A DNA stretch of 43,510 nt, taken from positions 1-43,510 of the forward strand of contig NZ_QQVY01000016.1 of assembly GCF_003590715.1 (NCBI RefSeq). The letters run 5' to 3'. The number at the start of each line of letters is the position of its first letter. Position 1 is the stretch's first letter. Both the position numbers and the translations under genes were made by a program. Shown here one piece after another: positions 23,259 to 31,816 of this stretch. The notes beneath the pieces are model-generated. The model saw nothing but the letters and a program-made list of their open reading frames with translations. It was not told the DNA's origin and did no database searches. This stretch comes from Paracoccus sp. JM45 (GTDB taxonomy: Bacteria > Pseudomonadota > Alphaproteobacteria > Rhodobacterales > Rhodobacteraceae).

Positions 23259-24230
23259 ATGGTTGTTTCATATGAGAGCAACAATCACGATCTAATGGGT
23301 ACAGCGATGCCGCGCCGGAAAAAGTCATTCTCGGGCAATGTGAACGATGTCGATCTGCGGCTGATGCGGGTATTCAAGGCCGTGATCGAATGTGGGGGAT
23401 TGTCCGCTGCACAGGCCGAACTAGGCGTAGGAAGGTCCACTATTTCGCGCCAGATTTCCGATCTGGAAACGAGACTCGGCATTCGCTTATGCCATCGCGG
23501 CCGCAGCGGGTTTTCCCTGACGCAACAAGGCAGCCAAGCATATAAGTATATTGATCAGTTCCTGATTTCTGCCGGAGAGTTTGCGTCAAACATCGCAAGC
23601 ATCAGCAATATGATGGTGGGCAAGATTAAGATAGGCATGATCGACTTTACGCTGACCGATACTAATAACCCTCTAATCCCGACCATAAAACAATTCAAAG
23701 AGATAGCTCCCGACGTCACGGTGAACCTCATGACAGGCTCACCGAACGAGGTTGAGCGCGGCGTTATTGATGGCGATTTGCACATTGGCATCGTGCCTGA
23801 TTACCAGCGCCATCCAAGTCTTGAATATGCCACGCTTTTTGAGGAGGAGGTCGGGCTTTTTTGCGGCAGTGAACATCCGTTATTTCAAGCGGTGCGGAAG
23901 AACCGGCCGGTGACTGAAAAAGAGATATATCAATACAAACTTGTCCATCGTGCGTATTTCGAATGTGATCGTTTGCGTCAGCGTAAGCAAAAGTTTCCAG
24001 TTGGCAGTACAGCCTATCAAACCGAAGCGGTGATGGCCCTGGTTCGGAGTGGTGTCTATTTAGGTTTTATGCCCCGACATTGCCAAACATTCATGGGCAA
24101 TGAGTTGCACGAATTGATGCCAGATGTATTTGGATATTCCACCCCGATCTGCGCAGTTTGGAGGACAGATCGAAAACACTCTCAAATCATGCAGGATTTT
24201 TTGAAGATTTTGCGTGAGATAGGTGCCTAA
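23259..24230 (+). CDS. LysR-family transcriptional regulator
   Basis: 323 residues if translated from 23259. Starts at 23295 or 23307 are at least as likely, because an inverted repeat that looks like an operator (23262-23282) falls inside the extra codons. The N-terminal winged helix (DLRLMRVFKAVIECGGLSAA, then STISRQISDLETRLG) is standard LysR. The effector domain spans about 105-310. It is divergent from the ureohydrolase gene, the classic LysR arrangement, so it most likely activates that gene and perhaps the ABC importer. The inducer is unknown. The stop is 16 bp before the IS3 left end, so the 3' flank was replaced by that insertion. Confidence 0.88.
   Translation: MVVSYESNNHDLMGTAMPRRKKSFSGNVNDVDLRLMRVFKAVIECGGLSAAQAELGVGRSTISRQISDLETRLGIRLCHRGRSGFSLTQQGSQAYKYIDQFLISAGEFASNIASISNMMVGKIKIGMIDFTLTDTNNPLIPTIKQFKEIAPDVTVNLMTGSPNEVERGVIDGDLHIGIVPDYQRHPSLEYATLFEEEVGLFCGSEHPLFQAVRKNRPVTEKEIYQYKLVHRAYFECDRLRQRKQKFPVGSTAYQTEAVMALVRSGVYLGFMPRHCQTFMGNELHELMPDVFGYSTPICAVWRTDRKHSQIMQDFLKILREIGA
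23262..23282. promoter_or_regulatory. GTTG-N13-CAAC inverted repeat in the LysR/ureohydrolase divergent region
   Basis: GTTG and CAAC flank TTTCATATGAGAG, with TTGTT/AACAA arms just offset. The form and place fit a LysR autoregulatory site. It shares its arms with the repeat at 18067-18086, though the spacing differs by three bases. Confidence 0.35.
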
Positions 24231-24245
24231 AAAATGACGGCGACC

Positions 24246-25492
24246 TGAACCCCTAGAACTTTTCCAAACTTGTGTAGGGTCCGCCCAACAAAGGGACGGA
24301 CAAATGAAGGCACGCTTCACTGACGAACAGATCATAGCGATGATCAAGGAGCAGGACGCTGGCGAGAGGGCTGCTGATGTATGTCGTCGGCATGGGATCA
24401 GCTCAGCAACGTTCTACAAATACAAATCGAAGTATGGCGGCGTGGAGCCGTCTGACGCGAAGCGCGTTGCGAGCGTTGGAAGACGAGAACGGCAAGCTGA
24501 AGAAGCTGTTGGCAGAACAGATGTTGGAGCGTGACCTTGTCCGCCATTGGTCCGAGGACAATGGTCGCGCGCAATGTTGCAAGACATCAACTCGAGAAAG
24601 TAGTGACGCCTGCTGTGAGGCGGGAAGCGGTGGTTCATCTGTGCGAAGCGCACGGTGTGAGCCAGCGGCGGGCGTGTGATGTGCTGCATATTGGTCGATC
24701 ATTGGTGCGGTATCTGTCGCGTCGTGGCGATGACAATGATCTACGCGATACGATCAAGCGGGTGTCCACCGAACGGCGTCGGTTTGGTCGCCGCCGCATC
24801 CACGTGATGATTGTGCGTGAAGGTTTCGAGGTGAACCACAGACAGTGAGGCGCATCTACGCTTCAGGTGCGCCGCAGAGGCGGCAGGAAGCGTGCGTTGG
24901 GCACAAGGAAGCCGATGCGATGGCGCTGCGTGATGGCCCAAACCAGCGCTGGTCATTGGATTTCGTGTCTGACGCCCCGACGGATGGTCGCCGTTTTCGC
25001 ATTCTGACGGTCGTTGACGACTTCAGTCGCGAGAACTTGGTACTGGTCGCAGATACATCTCTGTCGGGGCAAGGGGTTGCCCGAGAACTGGATCGCGCGA
25101 TCGCCGAACGCGTCACGCCAAAGACGATTGTCTCGGACAACGGCACAGGGTTCACCAGCACGGCGATCCTCAAACGGGTTCAGGAAACTGGTGTTGATTG
25201 GCACTATATCGCACCAAGCAAGCCCCGGCAGAACGGATTCATCAAAAGCTTCAACGGCAAGTTGCGGGATAAATGCCTCGATAAAAGGCTGTTTGGTACA
25301 TTGCGCGATGCCCGCAAAACGTTTGAGGAATGGCAGGAGCATTACAACTTGCACAGACCACATTCAGCATTAGGCAACCTCACCCTAATGGAATTTTGCA
25401 GAGAAACGAAATGGACAAGATGGCGGCCTCACGCCAAATATTTAACCCTAAGGACTACGCGCAAAACTGGAGCAGACTTGGGGCACAGTTCA
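24246..25492 (+). mobile_element. Inactivated IS3-family element
   Basis: An element of about 1.25 kb. The left end TGAACCCCTAGAACTTTTCC starts at 24246; the right end read inward from 25492 is TGAACTGTGCCCCAAG. It encodes a two-frame IS3 transposase (orfA, orfB) with several lesions. No clear 3-4 bp target duplication is seen. Confidence 0.75.
24304..24600 (+). pseudogene. IS3 orfA, frameshifted
   Basis: It begins MKARFTDEQIIAMIKEQDAG with the IS3 helix-turn-helix (AADVCRRHGISSATFYKYKS). Near 24450-24465 the reading frame changes: the leucine-zipper part (ALEDENGKLKKLLAEQML) continues one frame over. The expected tail DINSRK is only seen in a third frame. No normal OrfA can be made. Confidence 0.8.
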
Positions 25493-25513
25493 AAATCATA
25501 TCAATTACAGTGA
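24590..25513 (+). pseudogene. IS3 orfB transposase with frameshifts and a lost catalytic Glu
   Basis: The N-terminal block (VTPAVRREAVVHLCEAHGVS, then SQRRACDVL) ends in a stop after FEVNHRQ (24848). The frame then moves at about 24845 and again within 24870-24930 before the integrase core reads cleanly from [13 protein letters not shown]. The first two catalytic Asp residues are present ([17 protein letters not shown]). The third, which should read FIESFNG, is [14 protein letters not shown]: Glu changed to Lys. The C-terminus is intact ([15 protein letters not shown]) but runs past the usual end. The protein would be inactive even if the frame were restored. Confidence 0.8.
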
Positions 25514-25528
25514 TTCGGATGAGCGTGT

Positions 25529-26370
25529 TAGGGCCCGTGGACAATCATACTTCCCATAGGTTTTGATTTCTGATTCAAATCTCCCAAACGGAGGTTGGGA
25601 TGAACGAGCAGCGCTTTGTGGTGACGGATCGTGTGTGGCGGCGGCTTGAGCCGCATTTGCCGGGAAAAACCAGCGACGCGGGGGCTACGGCAAATGATAA
25701 CCGTCTGTTTCTGGAAGCGGTGTTCTGGCGCGTTCGCACCGGGTCTCCATGGCGCGGCCGCCCGCCTTCGGCAACTGGAACAGCCAGTTCCGCCGCTTCC
25801 GCAGATGGGCGAAAGCAGGGGTTTTCGAGAGCCTTTTCACAGCCATGAGTGGTGACCCCGACCTTGAATATGCCCTCATCGACGGCACCATCGTTCAGGT
25901 TCACCAGAAGGCAACCGGCGCAAAAGGGGGACTCAGGCTCAGGCCATCGGACGCTCGCGTGGCGGTCTGACGACTAAAATCGTCGCGCTTGTGGATGCGC
26001 TCGGCGATCTGATCCGTTTCCTATTATTGCCCGGGCAGGCACATGACACAAAAGGCGTCGCGCCTCTGATCCGTAACGTTCCCTTCGGGGCTCTTCTGGC
26101 AGACAAAGCGTTTGACGCGAACTGGCTCCTGGACGAACTGGATGCACGTGGGGCATGCGCCGTGATCCCACCGAAATCAAACCGAAAGCAACAGCGCAAC
26201 CACGACGCAGACGCTTACAAGTGGCGCCATATGGTTGAAAACTACTTCGCAAAGATCAAGGAATTCCGAGGTATAGCAACACGCTATGACAAGACCGATT
26301 GCAGCTACACCGCCAATTGGAACCTCGCCGCAGCCCTGATTGCTTCAAGATGAATGTCCACGGGCCCTAG
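25529..26370 (+). mobile_element. IS427-like (IS5 family) element, second type
   Basis: The ends are near-perfect inverted repeats: the left from 25529 is TAGGGCCCGTGGACAATCAT and the right read inward is TAGGGCCCGTGGACATTCAT. The flanks are TTAG and CTAG, fitting YTAR targets. About 840 bp. It differs from the IS427-like remnant at 1130-2022. Confidence 0.85.
25600..26353 (+). pseudogene. IS427-like transposase, one disabling frameshift
   Basis: The N-terminal frame MNEQRFVVTDRVWRRLEPHL runs to GSPWRGR, where bases are missing near 25755 relative to the usual WRDLPPAFGNWN, so the rest continues one frame over (FGNWNSQFRRFRRW..YALIDGTIVQVHQ). At AAAAGGGGG (about 25921) a second shift of -1 leads to TQAQAIGRSRGGLTTKIVAL and an intact C-terminus ending LAAALIASR. 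The second shift is the programmed frameshift normal for this group; the first is a lesion. Repairing it would restore a full transposase. Confidence 0.8.
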
Positions 26371-26572
26371 TGAGATACGCGTTTTTTGAGGCCTGCCGTT
26401 CGAAGTTTTCGGAGCGCTCAATGTGGCTTGGTTGGTGGCGCGGATGCCCCTCCCGACGGCGCCGCGATGTGCAATTATGGTGAGTGTTAAAGTCATCACA
26501 AATGGAAAAAGCATCCATGTTCGAAATTACTCTCATCGGTTTCAACTGTATCCGTCCGGTTGAGGCGCGGTT

Positions 26573-28125
26573 TTAGGCGATTTCGGCCTGCCAGTTCCAT
26601 GGCATGAGTTCGTCGATGCGATTAATCTTGTGATCAGGCAGGCGCTGGAGAACCCATGCGAGCCATGCCTCGGGGTCGACGTTGTTCATCTTGGTGGTCT
26701 CGATGAGCGCGTATGAAATGGCGGCAGCCTTCCCGCCGCCGGTTGACCCCATGAACAGATAGTTTTTCTGTCCAATGCGATGGGCCGGATCGACCACTCG
26801 CAGGTATTGTTGTCCAGCTCGAGACGCCCGTCGCCGAGATATCCGCGGGCCTTTGGCATACGGTTCAGCGCATAGTGGATCGCTTCAGCCAGCTTGGTTT
26901 TTCCGGAGATCTTGCGCAGTTGCGCCTGCAGCCGAAGCTCTAGTTCGTCGAAGACAGGCTTGGCCTTGACCTGCCACAGGGCCACGCGCTCTTCTGGGGA
27001 TTTCCCCCGCACCTCCTTCTCGACAGCGTAAAGCTGCGCGATCTGTTTGATCGCTTGTCGGGCAATTGGAGAGCCGGTGCGCTCGAGCTCGTCGACGAAC
27101 TTGCGGCGCACATAGACCATGCAGGCCTGTTCACTGGCTTTGCCCGTGCCGAACAGCCCATTGAACTTTGCATAGCCGTTGGCATGGACCGTGCCGGTAT
27201 AGCCCGCGAGATGGTTGGCAGGGTGCTGGCCCTTCCGGTCGACGCTGAACTGATACCAGGCGCAGGGTGGTGCTGCCCCGCACCACGGGCGTTCGTCCCG
27301 GACATAACTCCAGAGGCGGGCAGTTTTGGTCTTTGTGGTGTTGGCGCGCACCTGCAGTTTTACGGGGGTGTCGTCCGCAAACAGGGCTGGTCCTGCCCGA
27401 ACCAGTTTGCAGATGTGCCCGGCCATGGGTTCCAGCAGGGCCGTTATGCGCCCGACCCGGTTGCTCAGCGTGGAGCGATGCAGGTCCACGCCTTCGCGGG
27501 CGTAGATTTTGGATTGCCGTTCAAGCGGCAGGTGGTCGCAATATTTGCTGACCAGCATGTGCGACACCAGGCCGGGACCGGGCCGGCCGCGTTCGATCAG
27601 GCGGGAGGGCAGCGGAGCTTGGGCGAAGGCTTCACAGCAGGTGCAAGCCATGCGGGGCAGGATGAACCGGCGCACCACGAAGTGACCAAGGATGTAATCC
27701 AGTTCTTCGGTCACGTTCTCACCCACCTGGCGCAGGGTGCCGGCGCATCCAGCACATGCCTCACCGGGCGACAGGACCTCATTTTCCCGATCAAGGTGGT
27801 CTGGCAGCGGCTTGCGGCTGTGCTGGCGCTTGTTGGTTGGGGCCTCGTCATCGCCGGGCGACTGCTTGGTGTATTGATCCGCGGCAGCCTGCGCGATCTC
27901 GCCGTCTTCCGACAGGTCGAGAGCCAGTTGATCCATGGCCTCTGCCTTCGAACCCAAGCGTGCCTTGCGATGGCCGTGAAGTTCGGCCTTCAACTTCTCG
28001 ATCTGGTAGGCTTGAGACTGGATATATTGGAGCATTTGCGCGCTGACACTGCGTAGCTCTTCAGGGTCTTCGGGCTGGGTTTTGAAGGCCTCCAGCATAG
28101 GAAAACTTATACCAGACTGGCCCAT
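26573..28125 (-). pseudogene. IS66 TnpC transposase, C-terminal frameshift
   Basis: The main frame (28125 to about 26770) has the full IS66 layout: an N-terminal coiled coil and helix-turn-helix (about 20-60), a zinc-binding CAGCAGTL motif near 120-130, and the DDE core with ALFADDTPVKL and [13 protein letters not shown] (the Glu is retained). At about 26765 one G is missing from the usual [10 protein letters not shown] codons, so the last 60 or so residues read in another frame: [20 protein letters not shown] through [15 protein letters not shown] to the stop at 26573. The two pieces together are a normal-length TnpC. A long open frame on the opposite strand (27055-28056) is a shadow. Confidence 0.85.
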
Positions 28126-28175
28126 GGCAGGGAACGAAAAATAGCGGAAAACCCATGTTTTGTTGGGATCTATCC

Positions 28176-28523
28176 TTATTCCGCAACCAGCGGTCGCCAG
28201 GTCTTTTGTGGGGTCCGCCAGTCAATCCCTTCGAGCAGCATCGACAGCTGCGACGGGCTCAAGCTGATCTTGCCGTCCTTTGCCGCAGGCCAGACAAACC
28301 GGCCCCGCTCCAGCCGCTTGCTGAACAGGCAGGCCCCCTGACTGTTCCACCAAATGATCTTTAAAAGATCGCTACGGCGACCACGGAAGACGAACATGTA
28401 GCCTGAATACGGATCCTCGGCCAGAACCTGTTCAGCCTGTGCCGCCAGCGCATTGAAACCGCGGCGCATGTCCGTGACGCCGGCAGCCAGCCAAACCCGC
28501 GTGTTGCTTAGCACCGGGATCAT
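28176..28523 (-). CDS. tnpB: IS66 TnpB (IS66 Orf2-like protein)
   Basis: 115 residues, intact, normal length. Signature stretches [40 protein letters not shown] and [10 protein letters not shown] are those of the IS66 Orf2 family, required for transposition with an unclear role. The start overlaps the tnpA stop as ATGA. It is the only undamaged gene of this element. Confidence 0.92.
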   Translation of the reverse strand: MIPVLSNTRVWLAAGVTDMRRGFNALAAQAEQVLAEDPYSGYMFVFRGRRSDLLKIIWWNSQGACLFSKRLERGRFVWPAAKDGKISLSPSQLSMLLEGIDWRTPQKTWRPLVAE

Positions 28524-28681
28524 TGCGCCAGTCCCTCGACCATCGCCACGATCGCCGACAGCGCGGTCGCACCCTCCACCAGAATGCGCCGACCATTACA
28601 AAGCGTAATGTTCACGCGCTGAACGGTGATGGCATCTGTCGAAGGAGTGGGCAAAATGGGCGCCGTTGGAGCGGAGTCCAT
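28520..28681 (-). pseudogene. IS66 TnpA (Orf1) C-terminal remnant
   Basis: A 53-residue frame from the ATG at 28681, whose second half ([34 protein letters not shown]) looks like the TnpA C-terminus (V.L.NGR.LRV....LA.LV..LE). Full TnpA is about twice as long and has a helix-turn-helix that is missing, so this is a truncated gene, though translation coupling to tnpB is kept. Confidence 0.6.
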
Positions 28682-28929
28682 GCCTGCAATCTGTAAAACG
28701 ACAAACTACTTTGTGTTCCAGATGGTTTGATATCAGATACTTATGCTAATTCTTTTCAATAAACCTTTCCCATCTCGCCTAGGTAATATCCTTCATTTTA
28801 ATCGCGGAAATGATTCATCTGCGATCGATAGATGCACCGGCGGAAAACGGCGTATTTCGTTGAAAAACTCTCATTGATTTGATGCCTGATCGCTGATTCA
28901 CTTTCGGTAGTGAAGCTGGGGGATCTGCG
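28682..28929. other. AT-rich junction between IS66 and IS1182 elements
   Basis: No gene recognised. It should hold the left end of the IS1182 element and the right end of the IS66 element, but neither repeat can be delimited by eye. Confidence 0.4.
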
Positions 28930-30282
28930 ATGTTGGGACCAAAACATGAGGCGCAAGGCGCGTTGTTTTATGAGTTCTCGATTGAGGATCATGTGCCCCA
29001 AGACCACTTGCTGCGCTCCGTTGATCGTTTCGTCGACCTGTCCGGCATTCGCCAGCATCTGGCCCCGTTTTACAGTAACGCCGGTCGCCCTTCCATTGAT
29101 CCCGAGCGGCTGCTCCGCATGTTGCTGGTTGGCTATTGCCCGGGGATCCGGGCCGGGCGGCGGCTCTGCGAAGAGGTGCATCTGAACCTCGCCTATCGCT
29201 GGTTTTGTCGCTTTGACCTGATGGACCGCGTGCCGGATCATTCCACTTTCTCCAAGAACCGGCACGGCCGCTTTCGGGACAGCGACCTGCTGCGCCACCT
29301 GTTCGAGACCACTGTGGCGGGGTGCATTGCAGAGGGTCTGGTCAGCGGGCAGCGCTTCGCAGCGGACGCCAGTTTGATCGAAGCCGATGCCAACAAACAG
29401 AACTCGACGGCGAAGGAGGACTGGCACCGTGAAGCCATAAATCCAGCCGATGCGCCGCGGGCCGTTCGCGAATATCTCGAGGTTCTGGATGACGCCGCCT
29501 TTGGCGCAGCCACAACAGTTGAGCCCAAGTTCACGTCTCATTCAGACCCGTCCAGTCAGTGGACTGCAGCGCGCAAGGGCCCTGCGTTCTTTGCCTGTTC
29601 GACGAATTACTTGATCGATAGTGACAACGCCGTGATCGTCGATGTCGAAGCAACCCGGTCAATCAGGCAGGCCGGGGTCGGGTCCGTCCGCACGATGCTT
29701 GCCCGTGTAAAAGACATGTTCGATCTTCATCGCGAACGCATCATCGCGGATACCGCTTACGGCTCCGGCCCGATGCTCGGCTGGCTGGTGGATCGCAAGA
29801 TCGCGCCACATATCCCGGTGATTGACAAAGCCGGGCGCACAGACGGCACATGGTCTCGCGCCGACTTTGAATGGGACGCTGGGAACAATCAATACATCTG
29901 CCCCGAGGGCGAAGCACTCAAGTAGTTCCGCCGCAACTACTCGGACCCGAACCGTGGCCCGTCCGGCAAGGGCGTCGCAAAATATCAGGCCCTGAAGCTG
30001 ACCTGCCACGCCTGTCCATCAAAGCCCAAGTGCTGCCCGAATGCAGATGCGCGCAAGATCGCCCGCGAAATCGCGAAGACCGACCAATATGCCGTGTTGA
30101 TGCGATTACGAAAGAAGGTCGAGATGCTCTTTGCTCACCTCAAGCGCATTCTGGGGCTGGGAAGGCTCCGATTACGCGGCCCGAACGGAGCAAATGACGA
30201 ATTCCTGCTCGCCGCCACCGCCCAAAACCTTCGCAAATTGGCCAAGATCCTTCCCGCACCGCAGCAAATGCGAAACGCATGA
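28930..30282 (+). pseudogene. IS1182-family transposase with a single nonsense codon
   Basis: A 450-codon frame from ATG 28930 to 30282 is interrupted only by TAG at 29923-29925. Before it: MLGPKHEAQGALFYEFSIED, DRFVDLSGIRQHLAPFY, AGRPSIDPERLLRMLLVGY, HSTFSKNRHGRF, and the DDE core with RFAADASLIEADANKQ and IIADTAYGSG. After it: FRRNYSDPNRGPSGKGVAKY, a Cys cluster (CHACPSKPKCCPN) and the typical KKVEMLFAHLKRILGLGRLR tail. Related proteins have Gln or similar before FRRNYS, so one C-to-T change (CAG to TAG) explains the stop. Suppression would yield the full product. Confidence 0.85.
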
Positions 30283-30651
30283 CAGGAAAGGCGCTCGCGC
30301 ACTCATTGGCACCTGACTTTCGGCGCGAGCGAACCGTTGTTTCCAATAGAATGGATGGATTGCAGACCTTCGCTGCGGGCGAGAGACAGCGATGCGGCAA
30401 GTTAAAATGCCGACAACCAAGTGGCCTCGAGACCAGATCACGTTCTTCAGCGGCGCAAGTCATTTTCGAGCCCAAGTTACTAAATACTACACATGGCCCC
30501 GAATGTTGGCTTTGGGAATTGTCGATTGCGGCAGATCTCGAAAGCCATTCCCATTCCTGTAAATTATGGCATCAATTGCGGCTCGTCGCCTTAACAGATG
30601 TAGGTCAACATCCGGGACAAATCCAATATTGACATAGCTCCAAGGCTGTCA
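30283..30651. other. Intergenic stretch after IS1182, no gene recognised
   Basis: The only structure seen is a perfect 9-bp inverted repeat, CGCTCGCGC at 30292-30300 and GCGCGAGCG at 30323-30331, just past the transposase stop; it may belong to the element end or act as a terminator. The rest shows no convincing frame. Confidence 0.45.
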
Positions 30652-31671
30652 TCACAGCGCGGCGGTGCTACCACGAACGATCAGTGACACGGGAATGATG
30701 GCCATGTGCTCTGCCCCCGCGTCATCGGGGCTTTCGAGTCGTTCCAAAAGCATGGTGGCGGCGGTCTGTCCCAGCAGCAATCGGTCCTGCCGTATCGAGG
30801 TCAGCGGCGGGATGAATTGTTCCGCGAGATCAATGTCATCAAAGCCCATGACGGAGACGTCCTCGGGCACCTTGAAATTGCGGCGCGACATTTCGGAGAT
30901 GAACCCCATCGCAACCTGATCGGAGACGCAAAACATCGCCGTGGGGCGGTTTTCGAGCGCGATCCAAGCCTTCGCCGCCACACATCCCGCCGCGAGTGAG
31001 AAGTCACCTGGGATGAGCCATTCCGGCTGTTGCTCAAGGCCAAGCGCGATGATTTCCTGCACAAACGCCTCCTTGCGCGCCTGCATCAATACATTGCCTT
31101 CGGGGCCCGTCACATGACCGATCTTGCGATGGCCAATATCATGCAAATAGCGCACGGCGGCCTTCGTGCCGCGGCGATTTTCGCTACGCACAGAGGGGAA
31201 TTCCGTCTCGTTAACCCATTCGCAGGCAAAGAGAATTCGCGTTGAATGCGCTGCCACTTTAAGGGATGAAATCACCTCGGCGTCCAAACCGCCATCGAGA
31301 ATGATCATGCCATCGGCACGCGCATCATCGAGGTAATCAATCAATCTTTCGCCGCTGTCGTGAACCTGTTTAGTGCTGGCGATCAGCATCGAATAGCCCT
31401 TGCGCGACAGGTTCAAAGAGATCCCTTCCAAAATCGCCGAGAAGAACGGGTTTGCCAAATCCGGCAACAAAACCAAGACCGAATGGGCGCGCTGTGTCCG
31501 CAAGTTTCGCGCCGCGCGATTCACACGGTAGCCGCTGACCTCGACGGCATTTGACACGCGGATTCGCGTTGCTTCGGACACCATATCGGGATGCGATAAC
31601 ACACGAGAGACGGTGGCGGTGGACACCCCCGCAACGCGTGCAACGTCTTGAAGCGTTGAAGTTTTTGACAT
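30652..31671 (-). CDS. LacI-family transcriptional repressor of the sugar operon
   Basis: 339 residues. The N-terminal helix-turn-helix TLQDVARVAGVSTATVSRVL and hinge (AARNLRTQRA) are textbook LacI; the effector domain (about 60-335) follows the periplasmic-binding-protein fold, with DLANPFFSAILEGI, ADGMIILDGG, GHRKIGHVTGPEG and VSVMGFDDIDLAEQF. It is divergent from the ABC sugar operon, and two identical palindromic sites lie between (31699-31713 and 31749-31763), one 28 bp from its own ATG. It therefore very likely represses both itself and the operon until a sugar ligand binds. The ligand is unknown. Confidence 0.92.
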   Translation of the reverse strand: MSKTSTLQDVARVAGVSTATVSRVLSHPDMVSEATRIRVSNAVEVSGYRVNRAARNLRTQRAHSVLVLLPDLANPFFSAILEGISLNLSRKGYSMLIASTKQVHDSGERLIDYLDDARADGMIILDGGLDAEVISSLKVAAHSTRILFACEWVNETEFPSVRSENRRGTKAAVRYLHDIGHRKIGHVTGPEGNVLMQARKEAFVQEIIALGLEQQPEWLIPGDFSLAAGCVAAKAWIALENRPTAMFCVSDQVAMGFISEMSRRNFKVPEDVSVMGFDDIDLAEQFIPPLTSIRQDRLLLGQTAATMLLERLESPDDAGAEHMAIIPVSLIVRGSTAAL

Positions 31672-31698
31672 TGCCGGATTCTACCCTGATTTCGCTTT

Positions 31699-31713
31699 AT
31701 GTAATCGATTGCA
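31699..31713. promoter_or_regulatory. LacI-type operator 1
   Basis: ATGTAATCGATTGCA, a near-palindrome centred on the CG of ATCGAT, as usual for LacI-family sites. It is identical to operator 2 over all 15 bases. The site sits just upstream of the TTGACA at 31721-31726 and close to the repressor gene start. Confidence 0.8.
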
Positions 31714-31720
31714 AATATTG

Positions 31721-31750
31721 TTGACAAGTCAAACGAACCCAATCCATGAT
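31721..31750 (+). promoter_or_regulatory. Probable promoter of the sugar operon
   Basis: A consensus -35 TTGACA lies at 31721-31726, with a weak -10 candidate CATGAT at 31745-31750 (18-bp spacing). Operator 1 lies upstream of the -35 and operator 2 overlaps the end of the -10, so bound repressor would bracket the promoter. Confidence 0.5.
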
Positions 31751-31763
31751 GTAATCGATTGCA
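31749..31763. promoter_or_regulatory. LacI-type operator 2
   Basis: ATGTAATCGATTGCA, an exact copy of operator 1 with 50 bp between equivalent bases. It overlaps the -10 / transcription start region and is 53 bp before the binding-protein ATG. Confidence 0.8.
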
Positions 31764-31816
31764 GGAGGTGGCGATCATAAGATCTCGCGGGTTTCCGCAG
31801 CTTCTGGGAGGAAGAC

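Larger units (their letters stand above)
26573..28681 (-). mobile_element. IS66-family element, truncated at the tnpA side
   Basis: The three-gene IS66 order (tnpA, tnpB, tnpC) is read leftward. tnpB is whole, tnpC has a 1-base deletion, and tnpA retains only its C-terminal part. The outer inverted repeats could not be placed with confidence. Confidence 0.75.

Noticed and set aside
26371..26572. Possible small gene between the IS427-like and IS66 elements
   Set aside because: Short overlapping frames on the minus strand have no ribosome site and no recognisable family; treated as empty.
27055..28056. A 333-codon plus-strand frame opposite IS66 tnpC
   Set aside because: Shadow of a recognisable IS66 transposase in GC-rich sequence.
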